From positions 62,001 to 126,000 of the forward strand of contig JADFMN010000007.1 of assembly GCA_022563855.1 (NCBI GenBank): a stretch of DNA of 64,000 bases, written 5' to 3'. Numbering within the stretch: position 1 is the stretch's first letter; every line of letters starts with the position of its first letter. This document shows positions 23,956-32,670 of the stretch, piece after piece. Origin of the DNA: Armatimonadota bacterium. GTDB lineage: Bacteria > Armatimonadota > Fimbriimonadia > Fimbriimonadales > Fimbriimonadaceae. The notes below the pieces were generated by a model that did no database searches, was not told the DNA's origin, and saw only the letters and a list, made by a program, of their open reading frames with translations. The translations under genes and the position numbers were made by a program.

Positions 23956-24459
23956 ATGAGCGATACGTTACAAAGAGCTAGCCACACCGAGATGATCGGG
24001 CATGCCGTCGGCTTTGCAGAAGCTGGCAAAGGACGGTTCCTGAAGACGTTCGGCGCTGTCGGAGACGACAAACTGAACTACACGCCATCACCCTCGGCAA
24101 AGACTCCGATTCAGATCGGCGCGCACCTCGCTGTTATGAACAACGGCTTAGCGGGCATGATAGAGGGAAGCAGCGACCCGATGCCCGAGATGGACGAGAT
24201 GATGGCGATGATGGCGAAGGCGGAAGCCGAGATCGACACGGGCGAGAAAGTCGTGGCCGCGATCGAAGAGAGCCACACAAATCTCATAGCGGTCATCAAC
24301 GGACTGTCGGCAGAGAGGTTTGGGGCGACGGTCCCGTCTCCGTTCGGTGAGATGGCCGTCGCTGAAATGATCTTCCATCTAGGGACGCACTACTTCAGCT
24401 TCGCCTCACAGGTGGACTACGTGCAGACCTGCTACGGCGACCACGACTTCCATATGTAG
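23956..24459 (+). CDS. DinB-like four-helix-bundle protein
   Basis: A 167-aa protein with the four-helix layout of the DinB/YfiT superfamily, whose members often bind a divalent metal through three histidines. Candidate ligands are the His in GAHLAVMNN and the two in IFHLGTHYFSF. The start at 23956 matches the family N-terminus; an open frame continues upstream but overlaps the divergent phzF-like gene. A strong hairpin follows the stop. Function unknown. Confidence 0.75.
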   Translation: MSDTLQRASHTEMIGHAVGFAEAGKGRFLKTFGAVGDDKLNYTPSPSAKTPIQIGAHLAVMNNGLAGMIEGSSDPMPEMDEMMAMMAKAEAEIDTGEKVVAAIEESHTNLIAVINGLSAERFGATVPSPFGEMAVAEMIFHLGTHYFSFASQVDYVQTCYGDHDFHM

Positions 24460-24471
24460 CCGCTGTGCCGC

Positions 24472-24504
24472 AGCCTGGCTCGGGTCTGAGAGCCGAGCCA
24501 GGCT
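24472..24504 (+). terminator. Hairpin after the DinB-like gene
   Basis: AGCCTGGCTCGG pairs perfectly with CCGAGCCAGGCT (12 bp, 9-nt loop). The T tract after it is weak (GTTAGG). Confidence 0.6.
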
Positions 24505-24606
24505 GTTAGGGCCAGCGATACGGGCTAGAAATTGCGCTGCGGCGAGTCCCAGTTCGCCCGGGCCTTGCAACGCACGTTAGGCGACTTGCCGTACACTGGT
24601 CTGTAC

Positions 24607-25464
24607 ATGGCACGCAAGACGCTTCCCAACATCAGCCACGAGGCATTCCAGGCGGACACCGACCGAAAGGCGCTCAACGTGCTGAAGAAGATCCCGCTGC
24701 TCCCGATCGCGATCAAGAAGTTCTACGAGATCGGCGCGGACCGGTGGCTGTACTGCTGGAACATGGGCACCAGCGTTCGCTGCGGGCCGAAGCAATTCGG
24801 CACTCTGGACGGCATCCTCGGGGAGTGCTGCGAAGTGCTCGACATGCCGAAGCCTGAGCTGTACGTCACCAGCAACCCGTTCCCGAACGCGCACACCGGC
24901 GGCGTGGAGCGGCCGTACATCACGATTCGCAGCGCGATCATCAACACGCTCGACGACGAGCAGATGTACCATTTGATGGGCCATGAGCTAGGCCACATCA
25001 AATGCGGCCACGTGCTGTACAAGTCGGTCGCCATCGTGCTGATCCCGCTGCTCGAGCTCATCGCGCGCCGCACGTTCGGGCTCGGCGACGCGGCCCAGAT
25101 CGCGCTCTTGGCGGCTTTCTTCGAGTGGTCGCGACAGGCGGAGATCAGTTGCGACCGCTCGGGAATGCTGTGCTCCCAGAGCTTTGACATATCGAGCACT
25201 TCGCTCCTGGCGATGGCGCACGGCCCGAGCCGGATGTCCGGAGAGGCGAACGTCGAAGCGTTCCTGGATCAGGCTCGCACTTACCAGGACATGAATCTCT
25301 CTGACGCGATCGGGAAGATCCTGATCTTTTACCTGTACGGCATGACCGCGACTCACCCGATGCCGGTTCACCGGATGCAGCAGTTGGACAAGTGGCACGC
25401 CGACGGTTCGTATCAAAGGATCATCGACGGAACGTACGTCAAAGAAGAGGCCAAGGCCGGTTAA
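24607..25464 (+). CDS. M48-family zinc metallopeptidase
   Basis: A 285-aa protein with the zinc site HELGH at 126-130 and a probable third ligand in EISCDRSGM near 180, the pattern of M48 (HtpX/Ste24-like) peptidases. There is no signal peptide. One moderately hydrophobic stretch (SVAIVLIPLLELIA) follows the active site, as in membrane-associated M48 enzymes. I start at the ATG at 24607 (MARKTLPNISHEAF) rather than the in-frame ATG 25 codons upstream, whose extra residues look non-coding. It ends at a bidirectional terminator. Confidence 0.88.
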   Translation: MARKTLPNISHEAFQADTDRKALNVLKKIPLLPIAIKKFYEIGADRWLYCWNMGTSVRCGPKQFGTLDGILGECCEVLDMPKPELYVTSNPFPNAHTGGVERPYITIRSAIINTLDDEQMYHLMGHELGHIKCGHVLYKSVAIVLIPLLELIARRTFGLGDAAQIALLAAFFEWSRQAEISCDRSGMLCSQSFDISSTSLLAMAHGPSRMSGEANVEAFLDQARTYQDMNLSDAIGKILIFYLYGMTATHPMPVHRMQQLDKWHADGSYQRIIDGTYVKEEAKAG

Positions 25465-25470
25465 ACGAAG

Positions 25471-25501
25471 AACGGGGCAGCCAACAAGTGGCTGCCCCGT
25501 T
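25471..25501. terminator. Strong bidirectional terminator
   Basis: AACGGGGCAGCCA and TGGCTGCCCCGTT form a perfect 13-bp stem with a 5-nt loop between two convergent genes. Confidence 0.85.
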
Positions 25502-25521
25502 GAACTTTCGATCGCTTCTGC

Positions 25522-26202
25522 TTACTTCCGTGCGAAGATCATGACGCTGCTGGGGTTGTCGGGATCGACCATCTCAAGCGTTCCGTCTTCCATGACCGTT
25601 AGATCCATCGACTCCCAATCTTCCGACTTGGACGGGTCTTGGCGTGTCATCTCCGCTTGAGTCATGCCCATTACCGTCTCGGGCTCCAAGGTGATCGAGT
25701 TTCCTTCGACGGACCAGGTCCCTTCGATTGGAAACACGACCATGACCATGGAGAACGTGCCGTCGCTCTTCAGTGAAAGCGGCATCTGCATCATGCCCGA
25801 GAGCGCGCCCGCCATCGCCTCGCCCATCTCTCGCATCATCGCGTCCTGTTCGGGATCGCCGGTCGATTCGAACGACTCGCTGTCGTCGCTCATGTCGATG
25901 CTGCCGATCCACTCGCCGACAAAGTCGCTTGCCGACCAGGACGCCGTGGACACCTTGTGCGTCGGCGTGCTGGCACCAGCGGCGTCGGAGCCACCTGTGG
26001 CATAAGCAGTCCCGGTCTCGGACCTTACGGGCTTGGCAAACGCCAGGCCGACATCGTCTCTATCGACCAAGTATGAATCGAGTGCCTTAAAATCGTAATC
26101 TTGATCCACTACGCTCACGATTCCAGTCCCGCACCCGCTGAGCGCGCCAAGCACGCCCAAAGCTGCTAGCGCACTGATCCCATGTCTCCAATTGACAGTC
26201 AT
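25522..26202 (-). CDS. Lipoprotein, member 1 of a tandem paralog family
   Basis: Not assigned to a known family. The start at 26202 gives a lipoprotein signal (MTVNWRHGISALAALGVLG, lipobox LSGC). After a variable linker of about 70 residues the conserved domain begins with DFVGEWIGSI and includes SLKSDGTFSMVMVVFPIEGT and WSVEGNSITLEPETVMGM. The three lipoproteins upstream on this strand share this domain. The size and strand-rich pattern suggest a small beta-barrel or lipocalin-like fold at the cell envelope (inference). Confidence 0.8.
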   Translation of the reverse strand: MTVNWRHGISALAALGVLGALSGCGTGIVSVVDQDYDFKALDSYLVDRDDVGLAFAKPVRSETGTAYATGGSDAAGASTPTHKVSTASWSASDFVGEWIGSIDMSDDSESFESTGDPEQDAMMREMGEAMAGALSGMMQMPLSLKSDGTFSMVMVVFPIEGTWSVEGNSITLEPETVMGMTQAEMTRQDPSKSEDWESMDLTVMEDGTLEMVDPDNPSSVMIFARK

Positions 26203-26455
26203 CTTGTTACCCCAACTTAATTTTCCGCAATCAGGCTCTCGCCAACCTGGAACAATTGCCTGGTTGGGCGCAATCTGACTGTCGTGCGAGCGACACGCAT
26301 CATGTTCAGGAACCCTTATCGAACTTGAGCGATAGGCCGTCGAAGTTCGGATCCGGCGCTTCCATCGTCTTGCCACCCTCGGTGGCCTCAAGCCGTACGC
26401 GTTCGCGACGTTCTTCCCTTAACTCCTGAGCCGCAGCCCGCGACCAGCCCGGCAG
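26203..26455 (-). other. Spacer upstream of lipoprotein 1 with an open tail
   Basis: No start codon of a convincing gene. In the frame of lipoprotein 2, the 49 codons after its TAG are open, with coding-like composition (AAAQELREERRERVRLEATE and on to FDGLSLKFDKGS), so the older gene may have been longer. A GGGG tract 7 nt before the ATG at 26202 may serve as ribosome binding site for lipoprotein 1. Confidence 0.35.
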
Positions 26456-26974
26456 CTAGGGTTCATCGTCGATCTCCTCCTCATCTACCACCTTCACGAA
26501 CGTGAATACGGTACCCGGATCGCCCTCTGGCGAACCCGACATCGACATCTTGTCCTCGCTCACCGTCAGTACGAACTCGCGATCGCCGAACAGGCCGCCG
26601 CCTTGCTCCATCGCCTTGGCGACCTGCTCATTGTTGACGCCCTCAAACCTCACGTGGACCGCTTCGCCGTCGAGGCTCCACGTTCCCGTGAACTCGATGA
26701 ACAGCATTACGAGTGAAAACGTCTTATCGGGCCTCAACTCGGTGGGAAACTGCAACTTGCTGATCATCTCCAACGCTTGCTTCCCCGCAACGTCATCCGC
26801 CGTTTGCTCTGCAGCCCGATTGCTGGCTGCCTCGGACAGACTAATCTTCCCAGTCCACTTGCCGACAACGTCCTGCTCTGATACACGCGGCGGCACTGGC
26901 AACACATTTGTACTGCTGCATCCCTGGATTGCGAGAAGAGCGGCGAACGCCAAGGCGAGATTCGTGGATTTCAA
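26456..26974 (-). CDS. Lipoprotein, member 2 of a tandem paralog family
   Basis: 172 aa with lipobox LAIQGC after a short hydrophobic signal. Shared features are DVVGKWTGKISLSE, LRPDKTFSLVMLFIEFTGTW and a C-terminal EFVLTVSEDKMSMSGSPEGD block. The start is a TTG with GGAG 8 nt upstream. It is the most diverged member in its middle part, with an added helical segment (about 50-75). Function unknown. Confidence 0.75.
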   Translation of the reverse strand: MKSTNLALAFAALLAIQGCSSTNVLPVPPRVSEQDVVGKWTGKISLSEAASNRAAEQTADDVAGKQALEMISKLQFPTELRPDKTFSLVMLFIEFTGTWSLDGEAVHVRFEGVNNEQVAKAMEQGGGLFGDREFVLTVSEDKMSMSGSPEGDPGTVFTFVKVVDEEEIDDEP

Positions 26975-27088
26975 CGTGAGGTCTCCAGGCTACATTGCAG
27001 CCTACGGACAGTATACGACGGTTTCCTTCAGTTCGATGAGTACGACGACGCGCGACGTGGCGACCGAATGCGACACAGAGCGCGAGAG

Positions 27089-27505
27089 CTAGCCGTCGTC
27101 GCGAGTGAACGCGATCTCCGTGACCTTGCTGAAGAACTGATCGTCTCCGTTGAGAGTCCTTCCGTCCTCCGACAGGTGCAACACCGTTTGTCTCTCGCTT
27201 GCCAGCCCGCGTACTTCGGTCATCGACAGGGTCAGGTCGTTCCCTTTGAGCTTCCATGTTCCTTTCGCAGCGAAGTACCCGTCCATTGTGAACGTGTGGT
27301 CCTTCCTCAGTTCGAGCTTGGTCGACTTCATGTCCGCGATCATCTCAGCGACGTCCGCCATTCCGGGAGACATATTTCCGTCGTCCATCGCCGCGCGACC
27401 CTTGGCCGTCCATTTACCGATCACGTCCTCGTCGGACGCGCCGCAGCCGACTATGGCAAGGGCGGCCAGTATGCCGACACAAAAAGCTATGCAGTTTTTT
27501 CTCAT
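27089..27505 (-). CDS. Lipoprotein, member 3 of a tandem paralog family
   Basis: 138 aa. I chose the ATG at 27505 because it is preceded by GGAGGG at 7 nt and aligns with member 4; a TTG two codons earlier is possible. The signal ends in the lipobox AIVGC, then GASDEDVIGKWTAKG, LELRKDHTFTMDGYFAAKGT and WKLKGNDLTLSM. Members 3 and 4 are the closest pair and even share the sequence before the start (AGCCGGG...GGG). Confidence 0.8.
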   Translation of the reverse strand: MRKNCIAFCVGILAALAIVGCGASDEDVIGKWTAKGRAAMDDGNMSPGMADVAEMIADMKSTKLELRKDHTFTMDGYFAAKGTWKLKGNDLTLSMTEVRGLASERQTVLHLSEDGRTLNGDDQFFSKVTEIAFTRDDG

Positions 27506-27646
27506 TTTCAAACCCTCCCCGGCTAACTCCCGTAGCCCCTACCGATGTTACGACATTCAGCGCCGTGGGTTGCTCAAATCACCTGTCCAGGATTCGACGC
27601 AACATCGGCGGCGACGCACAACTTGGCTGCTCAATTAGCAGCGCTA

Positions 27647-28075
27647 TTAGTTACGCGTGAACACGAGCTCTGCTGACGTGGCTGAGTTAGTGTCAGTTCC
27701 GGTCATCGTCTTCCTGTCCTTGGAAACCCTGAGCACCATCGGTTCATCCGCACCCGACTGGCCGCGCGCGCGCGCAAGCTCGTCTGAGGACATACCCATA
27801 AACGACTCCCTGGTCAAGATCACCGTGTTGCCCTTCACCTTCCAAGATCCTTCGACTGGGAAGATCAACATCATCATGGTATACGTGTGGTCGCTCTTCA
27901 GTTCGAGCTGGACTGACATCATGTCCGCGAACGCGCTAGCCATTCCGCCGCTAGCGCCTGCTGATGTGGGCTTGCCCGTCCAACTGCCGATTACGTCCTT
28001 GTCGGACACGCCGCAGCCCGCGATGGCGAAAGCGGCCAGTACGCCGACACAAATCGAAATAGTATGGTTCTTCAT
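27647..28075 (-). CDS. Lipoprotein, member 4 of a tandem paralog family
   Basis: 142 aa, signal MKNHTISICVGVLAAFA with lipobox AIAGC, then GVSDKDVIGSWTGKP, LELKSDHTYTMMMLIFPVEG and SWKVKGNTVILTRESFMGM. The last block is also in member 1. It is the first gene of the array in transcription order; whether the four are one transcript is not clear, since gaps of 110-250 bp separate them. Confidence 0.8.
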   Translation of the reverse strand: MKNHTISICVGVLAAFAIAGCGVSDKDVIGSWTGKPTSAGASGGMASAFADMMSVQLELKSDHTYTMMMLIFPVEGSWKVKGNTVILTRESFMGMSSDELARARGQSGADEPMVLRVSKDRKTMTGTDTNSATSAELVFTRN

Positions 28076-28250
28076 CTTTTCCCGTCCCGGCTCGTAATTC
28101 GAGCCCTCAACTATTGTACGGCATCAGAGCCGATTGCTTGCCGAAATCGGTCGTCCAGGCTCGATGCGGTTCCCACGACGCCGGGTTCGCCCTGGTCGGC
28201 CCCGAGACCCGGTCCGATCTCAAGGGGCTAACGGTACAATCGCGCTTCGA

Positions 28251-29642
28251 ATGGACTACCGTCGCACGTATCTGCGCGACCTGTTGGCGTCGTCTCCTGG
28301 CGAGGTCGTCAGCGCTTACGGCTGGGTGAAGACCAGGCGCGACAGCAAGGGCGTTCATTTTGTCCAGCTCAACGACGGGTCGTGCTTTGCTGACTTCCAG
28401 GTCGTGATCGACGTCGGCTCTCTGCCAGAGGCGGAGCTGAAGAAGGTCACTACCGGCGCTTGTGTGCGGTTCGACGGCGAGCTCGTCGAGTCGCCGGGGT
28501 CTGGCCAGGCGATCGAGATGAAGGCGACGGCGCTGGAAGTTTACGGCCCGGCCGACCCGGAAAGTTATCCTCTGCAGAAGAAGGGAGCGTCGTTCGAGTT
28601 CCTGCGCGAGATCGCGCACTTGCGGGTGCGCGGCAACAGCTTCGGCGCGGTGACTCGCGTGCGGCATCGGGCGTCTTGGGCAGTGCACAAGTTTTTTCAA
28701 GACCGCGGGTTCTCGTGGATCCATACGCCCATGATCACGGCGAGCGACGCAGAGGGTGCGGGCGAGATGTTTCACGTCACGACGGCGCTCGATGTCGAGG
28801 ACGGAAAGTACCGACTGAAGAGCGACGACCCGGCGGACGACTTCTTTGGCAAGCCGTCTTTCCTCACCGTCAGCGGACAGCTAAACGTCGAGAGCTACTG
28901 CCTCGGCATGACCAACGTATATACGTTCAGCCCGACGTTTCGCGCAGAGAACTCGAACACATCTCGTCACCTCGCCGAGTTCTGGATGATCGAGCCGGAG
29001 CAGGCGTTCTGCGACATCGAGGGCAACATGAACCTCGCTGAGGAGTTCGTCCGAGAGATCGTTCAGGACTGTCTCGACAACTGCTCCGACGACCTGGATT
29101 TTTTCAACAAGCGGATCGAACCTAAGCTTTTGGAGACTCTGAATCACGTTGTAAAGTCAAATTTTGAGCGTATAACCTATACAGAGGCGGTTGATATGCT
29201 CAAGGCGAGCGGCGAGAACTTTGAGTTCCCCGTCGAGTGGGGCAGCGACCTGCAGAGCGAGCACGAGCGGTGGCTGACCGAGACGAAGATCGGCAAGCCC
29301 GCGATCGTCGTCGACTACCCGAAGCAGATCAAGGCGTTCTACATGTACGGCAACGACGACGGCAAAACCGTGCGCGCGATGGACGTTCTGGTCCCGCGGA
29401 TCGGCGAGCTGATCGGCGGCTCGCAGCGTGAGGACCGGCTCGACAAGCTGGAGTCGCGCATCGAAGAGATGGGGCTGCCGAAAGAGGCGTACTGGTGGTA
29501 CTTGGATTTGCGGCGCTTCGGCTCCGCGCCGCACGCGGGGTTCGGGCTGGGGTTCGAGCGGCTGATGATGTACCTGACCGGGATGAAGAACATCCGCGAC
29601 GTCATCCCGTTCCACCGCGCCGTCGGCCAGGCGGAGTTCTAG
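28251..29642 (+). CDS. asnS: Asparaginyl-tRNA synthetase
   Basis: Class IIb synthetase that charges tRNA-Asn. The N-terminal OB-fold anticodon domain covers about 1-120 ([20 protein letters not shown]). Motif 2 is in [20 protein letters not shown], and motif 3 is [20 protein letters not shown] near the C-terminus, followed by IRDVIPFHR. The residues after motif 2 (MIEPEQAF) fit AsnRS rather than AspRS. The start at 28251 gives 463 aa; a TACAAT box lies 10 nt upstream. The ABC exporter follows 8 nt after the stop. Confidence 0.95.
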   Translation: MDYRRTYLRDLLASSPGEVVSAYGWVKTRRDSKGVHFVQLNDGSCFADFQVVIDVGSLPEAELKKVTTGACVRFDGELVESPGSGQAIEMKATALEVYGPADPESYPLQKKGASFEFLREIAHLRVRGNSFGAVTRVRHRASWAVHKFFQDRGFSWIHTPMITASDAEGAGEMFHVTTALDVEDGKYRLKSDDPADDFFGKPSFLTVSGQLNVESYCLGMTNVYTFSPTFRAENSNTSRHLAEFWMIEPEQAFCDIEGNMNLAEEFVREIVQDCLDNCSDDLDFFNKRIEPKLLETLNHVVKSNFERITYTEAVDMLKASGENFEFPVEWGSDLQSEHERWLTETKIGKPAIVVDYPKQIKAFYMYGNDDGKTVRAMDVLVPRIGELIGGSQREDRLDKLESRIEEMGLPKEAYWWYLDLRRFGSAPHAGFGLGFERLMMYLTGMKNIRDVIPFHRAVGQAEF

Positions 29643-29649
29643 GCGAAGC

Positions 29650-31404
29650 ATGAACTGGCTCAAGCGTCGGATCGACGAGCGCATCTGGTCGGAGATCGTC
29701 CGCCAGAAGCGGATGGTCATCGCTGGACTTCTCTGTTCGGCGGGTGCGGCGGCGCTGCTCGGTGTGACGGCGCTCCTCATCAAGGAGCTGATCGGTCTCG
29801 TCGAAGACAAGAACAAGGACGGACTGATGCTGCTCGCCGCAGGTGTCGTCGTCGTGTTCGGCGTTCGGTACTTCCTTGCGCGCGGCCAGATCTATCTTCT
29901 CGGAAAGGCCGCTGCACGACTGGGCGCAGACATGAGGATTCGGCTGTTCGAGAAGATTCAGCGACTGCCGGTCAGCTACTTCAACGAGAAACGGTCCGGC
30001 TCGATCCAAAGCACGCTGACGAACGACGTCAACGTATTTCAGATCGCGGTCGGTTCGGTGCGGGACGCGATCGACGGTCCGCTGAAAATCCTGATCGGCG
30101 TTGGCATGGTGTTCTACTTCCAGTGGCAGCTCGCGCTGGTCGCGATCCTCGTGTTCCCGGTCATGGCGAAGTTCATCCAGAGCAACGCCCGGAAGATGAA
30201 GACCGCGCAGTCTGACGTGCAGGAGAGCCTGGGGACGCTGACGGCGATGATGCACGAACAGCTGGCCGGTACACGGATCGTCAAGGCGTTCGGCGCAGAG
30301 AAGGCCGTGACGGGCAAGTTTGCCGCACTGGTCGACAGCTGGTATGAGCGCCAGGCAGCGGCGATCAAGAGGATGTCGAAGCTGCGCCCCATGGTCGAGT
30401 TTCTGGGAGCCACCGCGCTGGCTGTGACCTTAGTCGTCTGCGGATACCTCGTGGTACAGGGGAGCCTTGAGCTTCCAGACCTCATTGCGTTCTTGTACTC
30501 GCTCGACATAATCAATCAGGGCTTTCGGAACCTCGGCCAGTTGAACCAGACCCTAGCGCAGGTGCAGGCGGCGACGGACCGCATTTACGAAGAGGTGCTC
30601 GACGCGTCTGAGACGATGGGGGACGCCCCCGACGCACGCGAGATCGCATCCCCTGAAGGAAGAATCGAGTTCAAGAACGTCTCGTTCAGCTATCCGGACG
30701 GTACGAAAGCTCTCGATAACGTCAGCTTCTCGATCGAGCCGGGGACTTCCTTGGCGCTGGTCGGGCCGAGCGGCGCGGGCAAATCGACGGTCGCCGATCT
30801 GCTGTTGCGTTTCTACGACCCGACCGACGGGCAGATTCTCTTTGACGGAGTAGACATTCGCGAACTGAAGGGGCAGTGGTACAGATCGCAGATCGGCGTC
30901 GTGCCGCAGCAGACCTTCCTCTTCGCTGGGTCGATCTCAGAAAACCTGCGGCTCGGAAAGCCGGATGCGACCGACGAAGAGATCCAAGGGGCCGCCAGAG
31001 CTGCGCACGCAGACGTCTTCATCGATGCGACCGATGACCGGTACGAGACGGAGCTAGGCGAGCGTGGTGTGCGCCTCAGCGGAGGCGAGGGACAGCGACT
31101 GGCGATCGCGCGGGCGATCATCCGTCAGCCAAAGCTGCTGCTGCTCGACGAGGCGACCAGCAACCTCGACGCGCACAGCGAAAGCCTGGTGACAGAAGCT
31201 CTCGATGAGATCATGAACGAAAGAACGACCCTCTTGATCGCGCACCGGCTGACCACCGCATCGCGGGCTACCAGGATCGTCATGCTGCAGCAAGGTGTTG
31301 TAGTCGAAACGGGATCGCACACCGAGCTGATGGCAAAGGGCGGAGCGTACGCGACGATGTACCGAGCTTTCACCAGTGGGGTAATGAATGGCGGAATCGC
31401 TTGA
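29650..31404 (+). CDS. ABC exporter, fused membrane and ATPase domains (MsbA-like)
   Basis: A half-transporter of 584 aa that should dimerise. The N-terminal 310 residues hold about six membrane segments, with the exporter coupling motif LPVSYFNEKRSGSIQSTLTN near 110. The ATPase domain has Walker A GPSGAGKST, Q-loop VPQQTFLFAGSI, signature LSGGEGQR, and Walker B LLLLDEATSNLD, all intact. The signature is GGEGQ instead of the more usual GGQRQ. Substrate unknown; lipid or peptide export is typical for the group. It overlaps the next ATPase gene by 17 bp. Confidence 0.92.
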   Translation: MNWLKRRIDERIWSEIVRQKRMVIAGLLCSAGAAALLGVTALLIKELIGLVEDKNKDGLMLLAAGVVVVFGVRYFLARGQIYLLGKAAARLGADMRIRLFEKIQRLPVSYFNEKRSGSIQSTLTNDVNVFQIAVGSVRDAIDGPLKILIGVGMVFYFQWQLALVAILVFPVMAKFIQSNARKMKTAQSDVQESLGTLTAMMHEQLAGTRIVKAFGAEKAVTGKFAALVDSWYERQAAAIKRMSKLRPMVEFLGATALAVTLVVCGYLVVQGSLELPDLIAFLYSLDIINQGFRNLGQLNQTLAQVQAATDRIYEEVLDASETMGDAPDAREIASPEGRIEFKNVSFSYPDGTKALDNVSFSIEPGTSLALVGPSGAGKSTVADLLLRFYDPTDGQILFDGVDIRELKGQWYRSQIGVVPQQTFLFAGSISENLRLGKPDATDEEIQGAARAAHADVFIDATDDRYETELGERGVRLSGGEGQRLAIARAIIRQPKLLLLDEATSNLDAHSESLVTEALDEIMNERTTLLIAHRLTTASRATRIVMLQQGVVVETGSHTELMAKGGAYATMYRAFTSGVMNGGIA

Positions 31405-32176
31405 CCCGCTCATCCGCACATCAGGACTTGTCTGCGGATACGGCAGCCGGACCGTGCTGACCGCAATCGATCTGGAAATCAACAGAGGGGAGGTTGTCGC
31501 GCTGCTCGGGTCCAATGGGAGCGGGAAGAGCACGCTGCTTAAGACCTTTGCGGGCGCGATCCCTCCGCTAGTTGGAAGGGTGATGCTTGGGGGAAGAAGA
31601 ATCGCAGACATGAAGCCTCGCGAAGTGGCGGTCCTGCTCGGCTACGTTCCGCAGTCCGAGAGCCCAACGTTTGACTTCACCGTCCGCGAGATCGTTTTGA
31701 TGGGGCGCATCTCCCACTCGGACGGCCTGTTCGAAACGCCGGAGGACCGCGCCGCAGCCGAGCGCGCCATGGTGCGCGCAGACTGCATCGACCTGGCAGA
31801 CAGACCGGTCAGCGAATTGAGCGGCGGCGAAGGCCAGCGCGCGCTCATCGCTAGGGCGCTTGCTCAGGAAACCAGCTTGATGCTGCTGGACGAGCCAACT
31901 TCACACCTCGACGTGCGACACCAGCTAGAGATCGGCGACCTAATCTTGGAGCTAGCTGCTGAAGGAATCGGAATCTTGGTTGCCATGCACGACTTGAATT
32001 GGACAGCCCGGTTTTCCCAAAGGGCGGTTGTGTTGCATCAGGGCAGGATCTGGCTGTCAGGAAACACGGGCGAAACGATTTCCGACATGAGGCTCGATGA
32101 GGCGTTCGGAGTCAGTTTTCAACGCTCACAAACCGACGACGGAGTGCTCACAATCTTCCCGGAAAAGGTCTACTGA
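31388..32176 (+). CDS. Orphan ABC transporter ATP-binding protein (FecE/BtuD-like)
   Basis: A stand-alone ATPase of 262 aa with Walker A GSNGSGKST, Q-loop VPQSESPTFDFTVREIVLMG (typical of iron-siderophore and cobalamin importers), signature LSGGEGQRALIARAL and Walker B LMLLDEPTSHLD, H-loop AMHDLNW. All catalytic residues are present. No permease or binding protein lies beside it, so its partners are elsewhere. It overlaps the exporter gene by 17 bp at its start and the convergent gene by 7 bp at its end. Confidence 0.9.
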   Translation: MAESLDPLIRTSGLVCGYGSRTVLTAIDLEINRGEVVALLGSNGSGKSTLLKTFAGAIPPLVGRVMLGGRRIADMKPREVAVLLGYVPQSESPTFDFTVREIVLMGRISHSDGLFETPEDRAAAERAMVRADCIDLADRPVSELSGGEGQRALIARALAQETSLMLLDEPTSHLDVRHQLEIGDLILELAAEGIGILVAMHDLNWTARFSQRAVVLHQGRIWLSGNTGETISDMRLDEAFGVSFQRSQTDDGVLTIFPEKVY

Positions 32177-32574
32177 CCGCCGCGTTTCCGTTCGATATCT
32201 TCGGCAACTTCCTTCGAGTGCGAGTCATCGGTCCACCACTGTCCGGCAATGCTGTCCTCATCCGGCTTCTGCTTAATCCCGGTCGATCTAGGAATCTCTA
32301 TTGTCGGATTCTCTGGAACCGCGAAGGCAACGGTATCTGCCGCGACATCGTCCGCACTGTTGTTGCCTATATTTGCGGCCGCCTTCAGCCTGTCTATCGC
32401 TTCGGCTCGATCGAGGTTGCTGGCGTTCTGAGCTGGGCTGATCTGCTCAGGAGGTGCGTCCACGCTCTCCGGTTTGTTACTTCCAAACATTCCGGTAGCG
32501 TTGATGACCATGATGACCCCGAGCAGGACGACGATGGCTGTGACCAATAGGATCGGTTTCTTCCGTTCTTTCAT
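32170..32574 (-). CDS. Single-pass membrane hypothetical protein
   Basis: Not recognised. 134 aa: a basic tip (MKERKKP), one membrane helix (ILLVTAIVVLLGVIMVI), then a hydrophilic tail rich in proline, asparagine and acidic residues that should face outside. Low-complexity character suggests a disordered linker. It lies back to back with the glycosyltransferase gene. Confidence 0.65.
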   Translation of the reverse strand: MKERKKPILLVTAIVVLLGVIMVINATGMFGSNKPESVDAPPEQISPAQNASNLDRAEAIDRLKAAANIGNNSADDVAADTVAFAVPENPTIEIPRSTGIKQKPDEDSIAGQWWTDDSHSKEVAEDIERKRGGQ

Positions 32575-32670
32575 GCGTTCACGGGCAACGATCGCCCGCC
32601 TCCGAATACACTGTCGTTGCGTTCAATTTCAAGCAATTCCCAGGCCAATGCCCAACTTGGCTCTTTTCCG

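Noticed and set aside
28076-28250. T-box or other tRNA-sensing leader before asnS
   Set aside because: No GGTGG anticodon-box motif or terminator/antiterminator pair was found.
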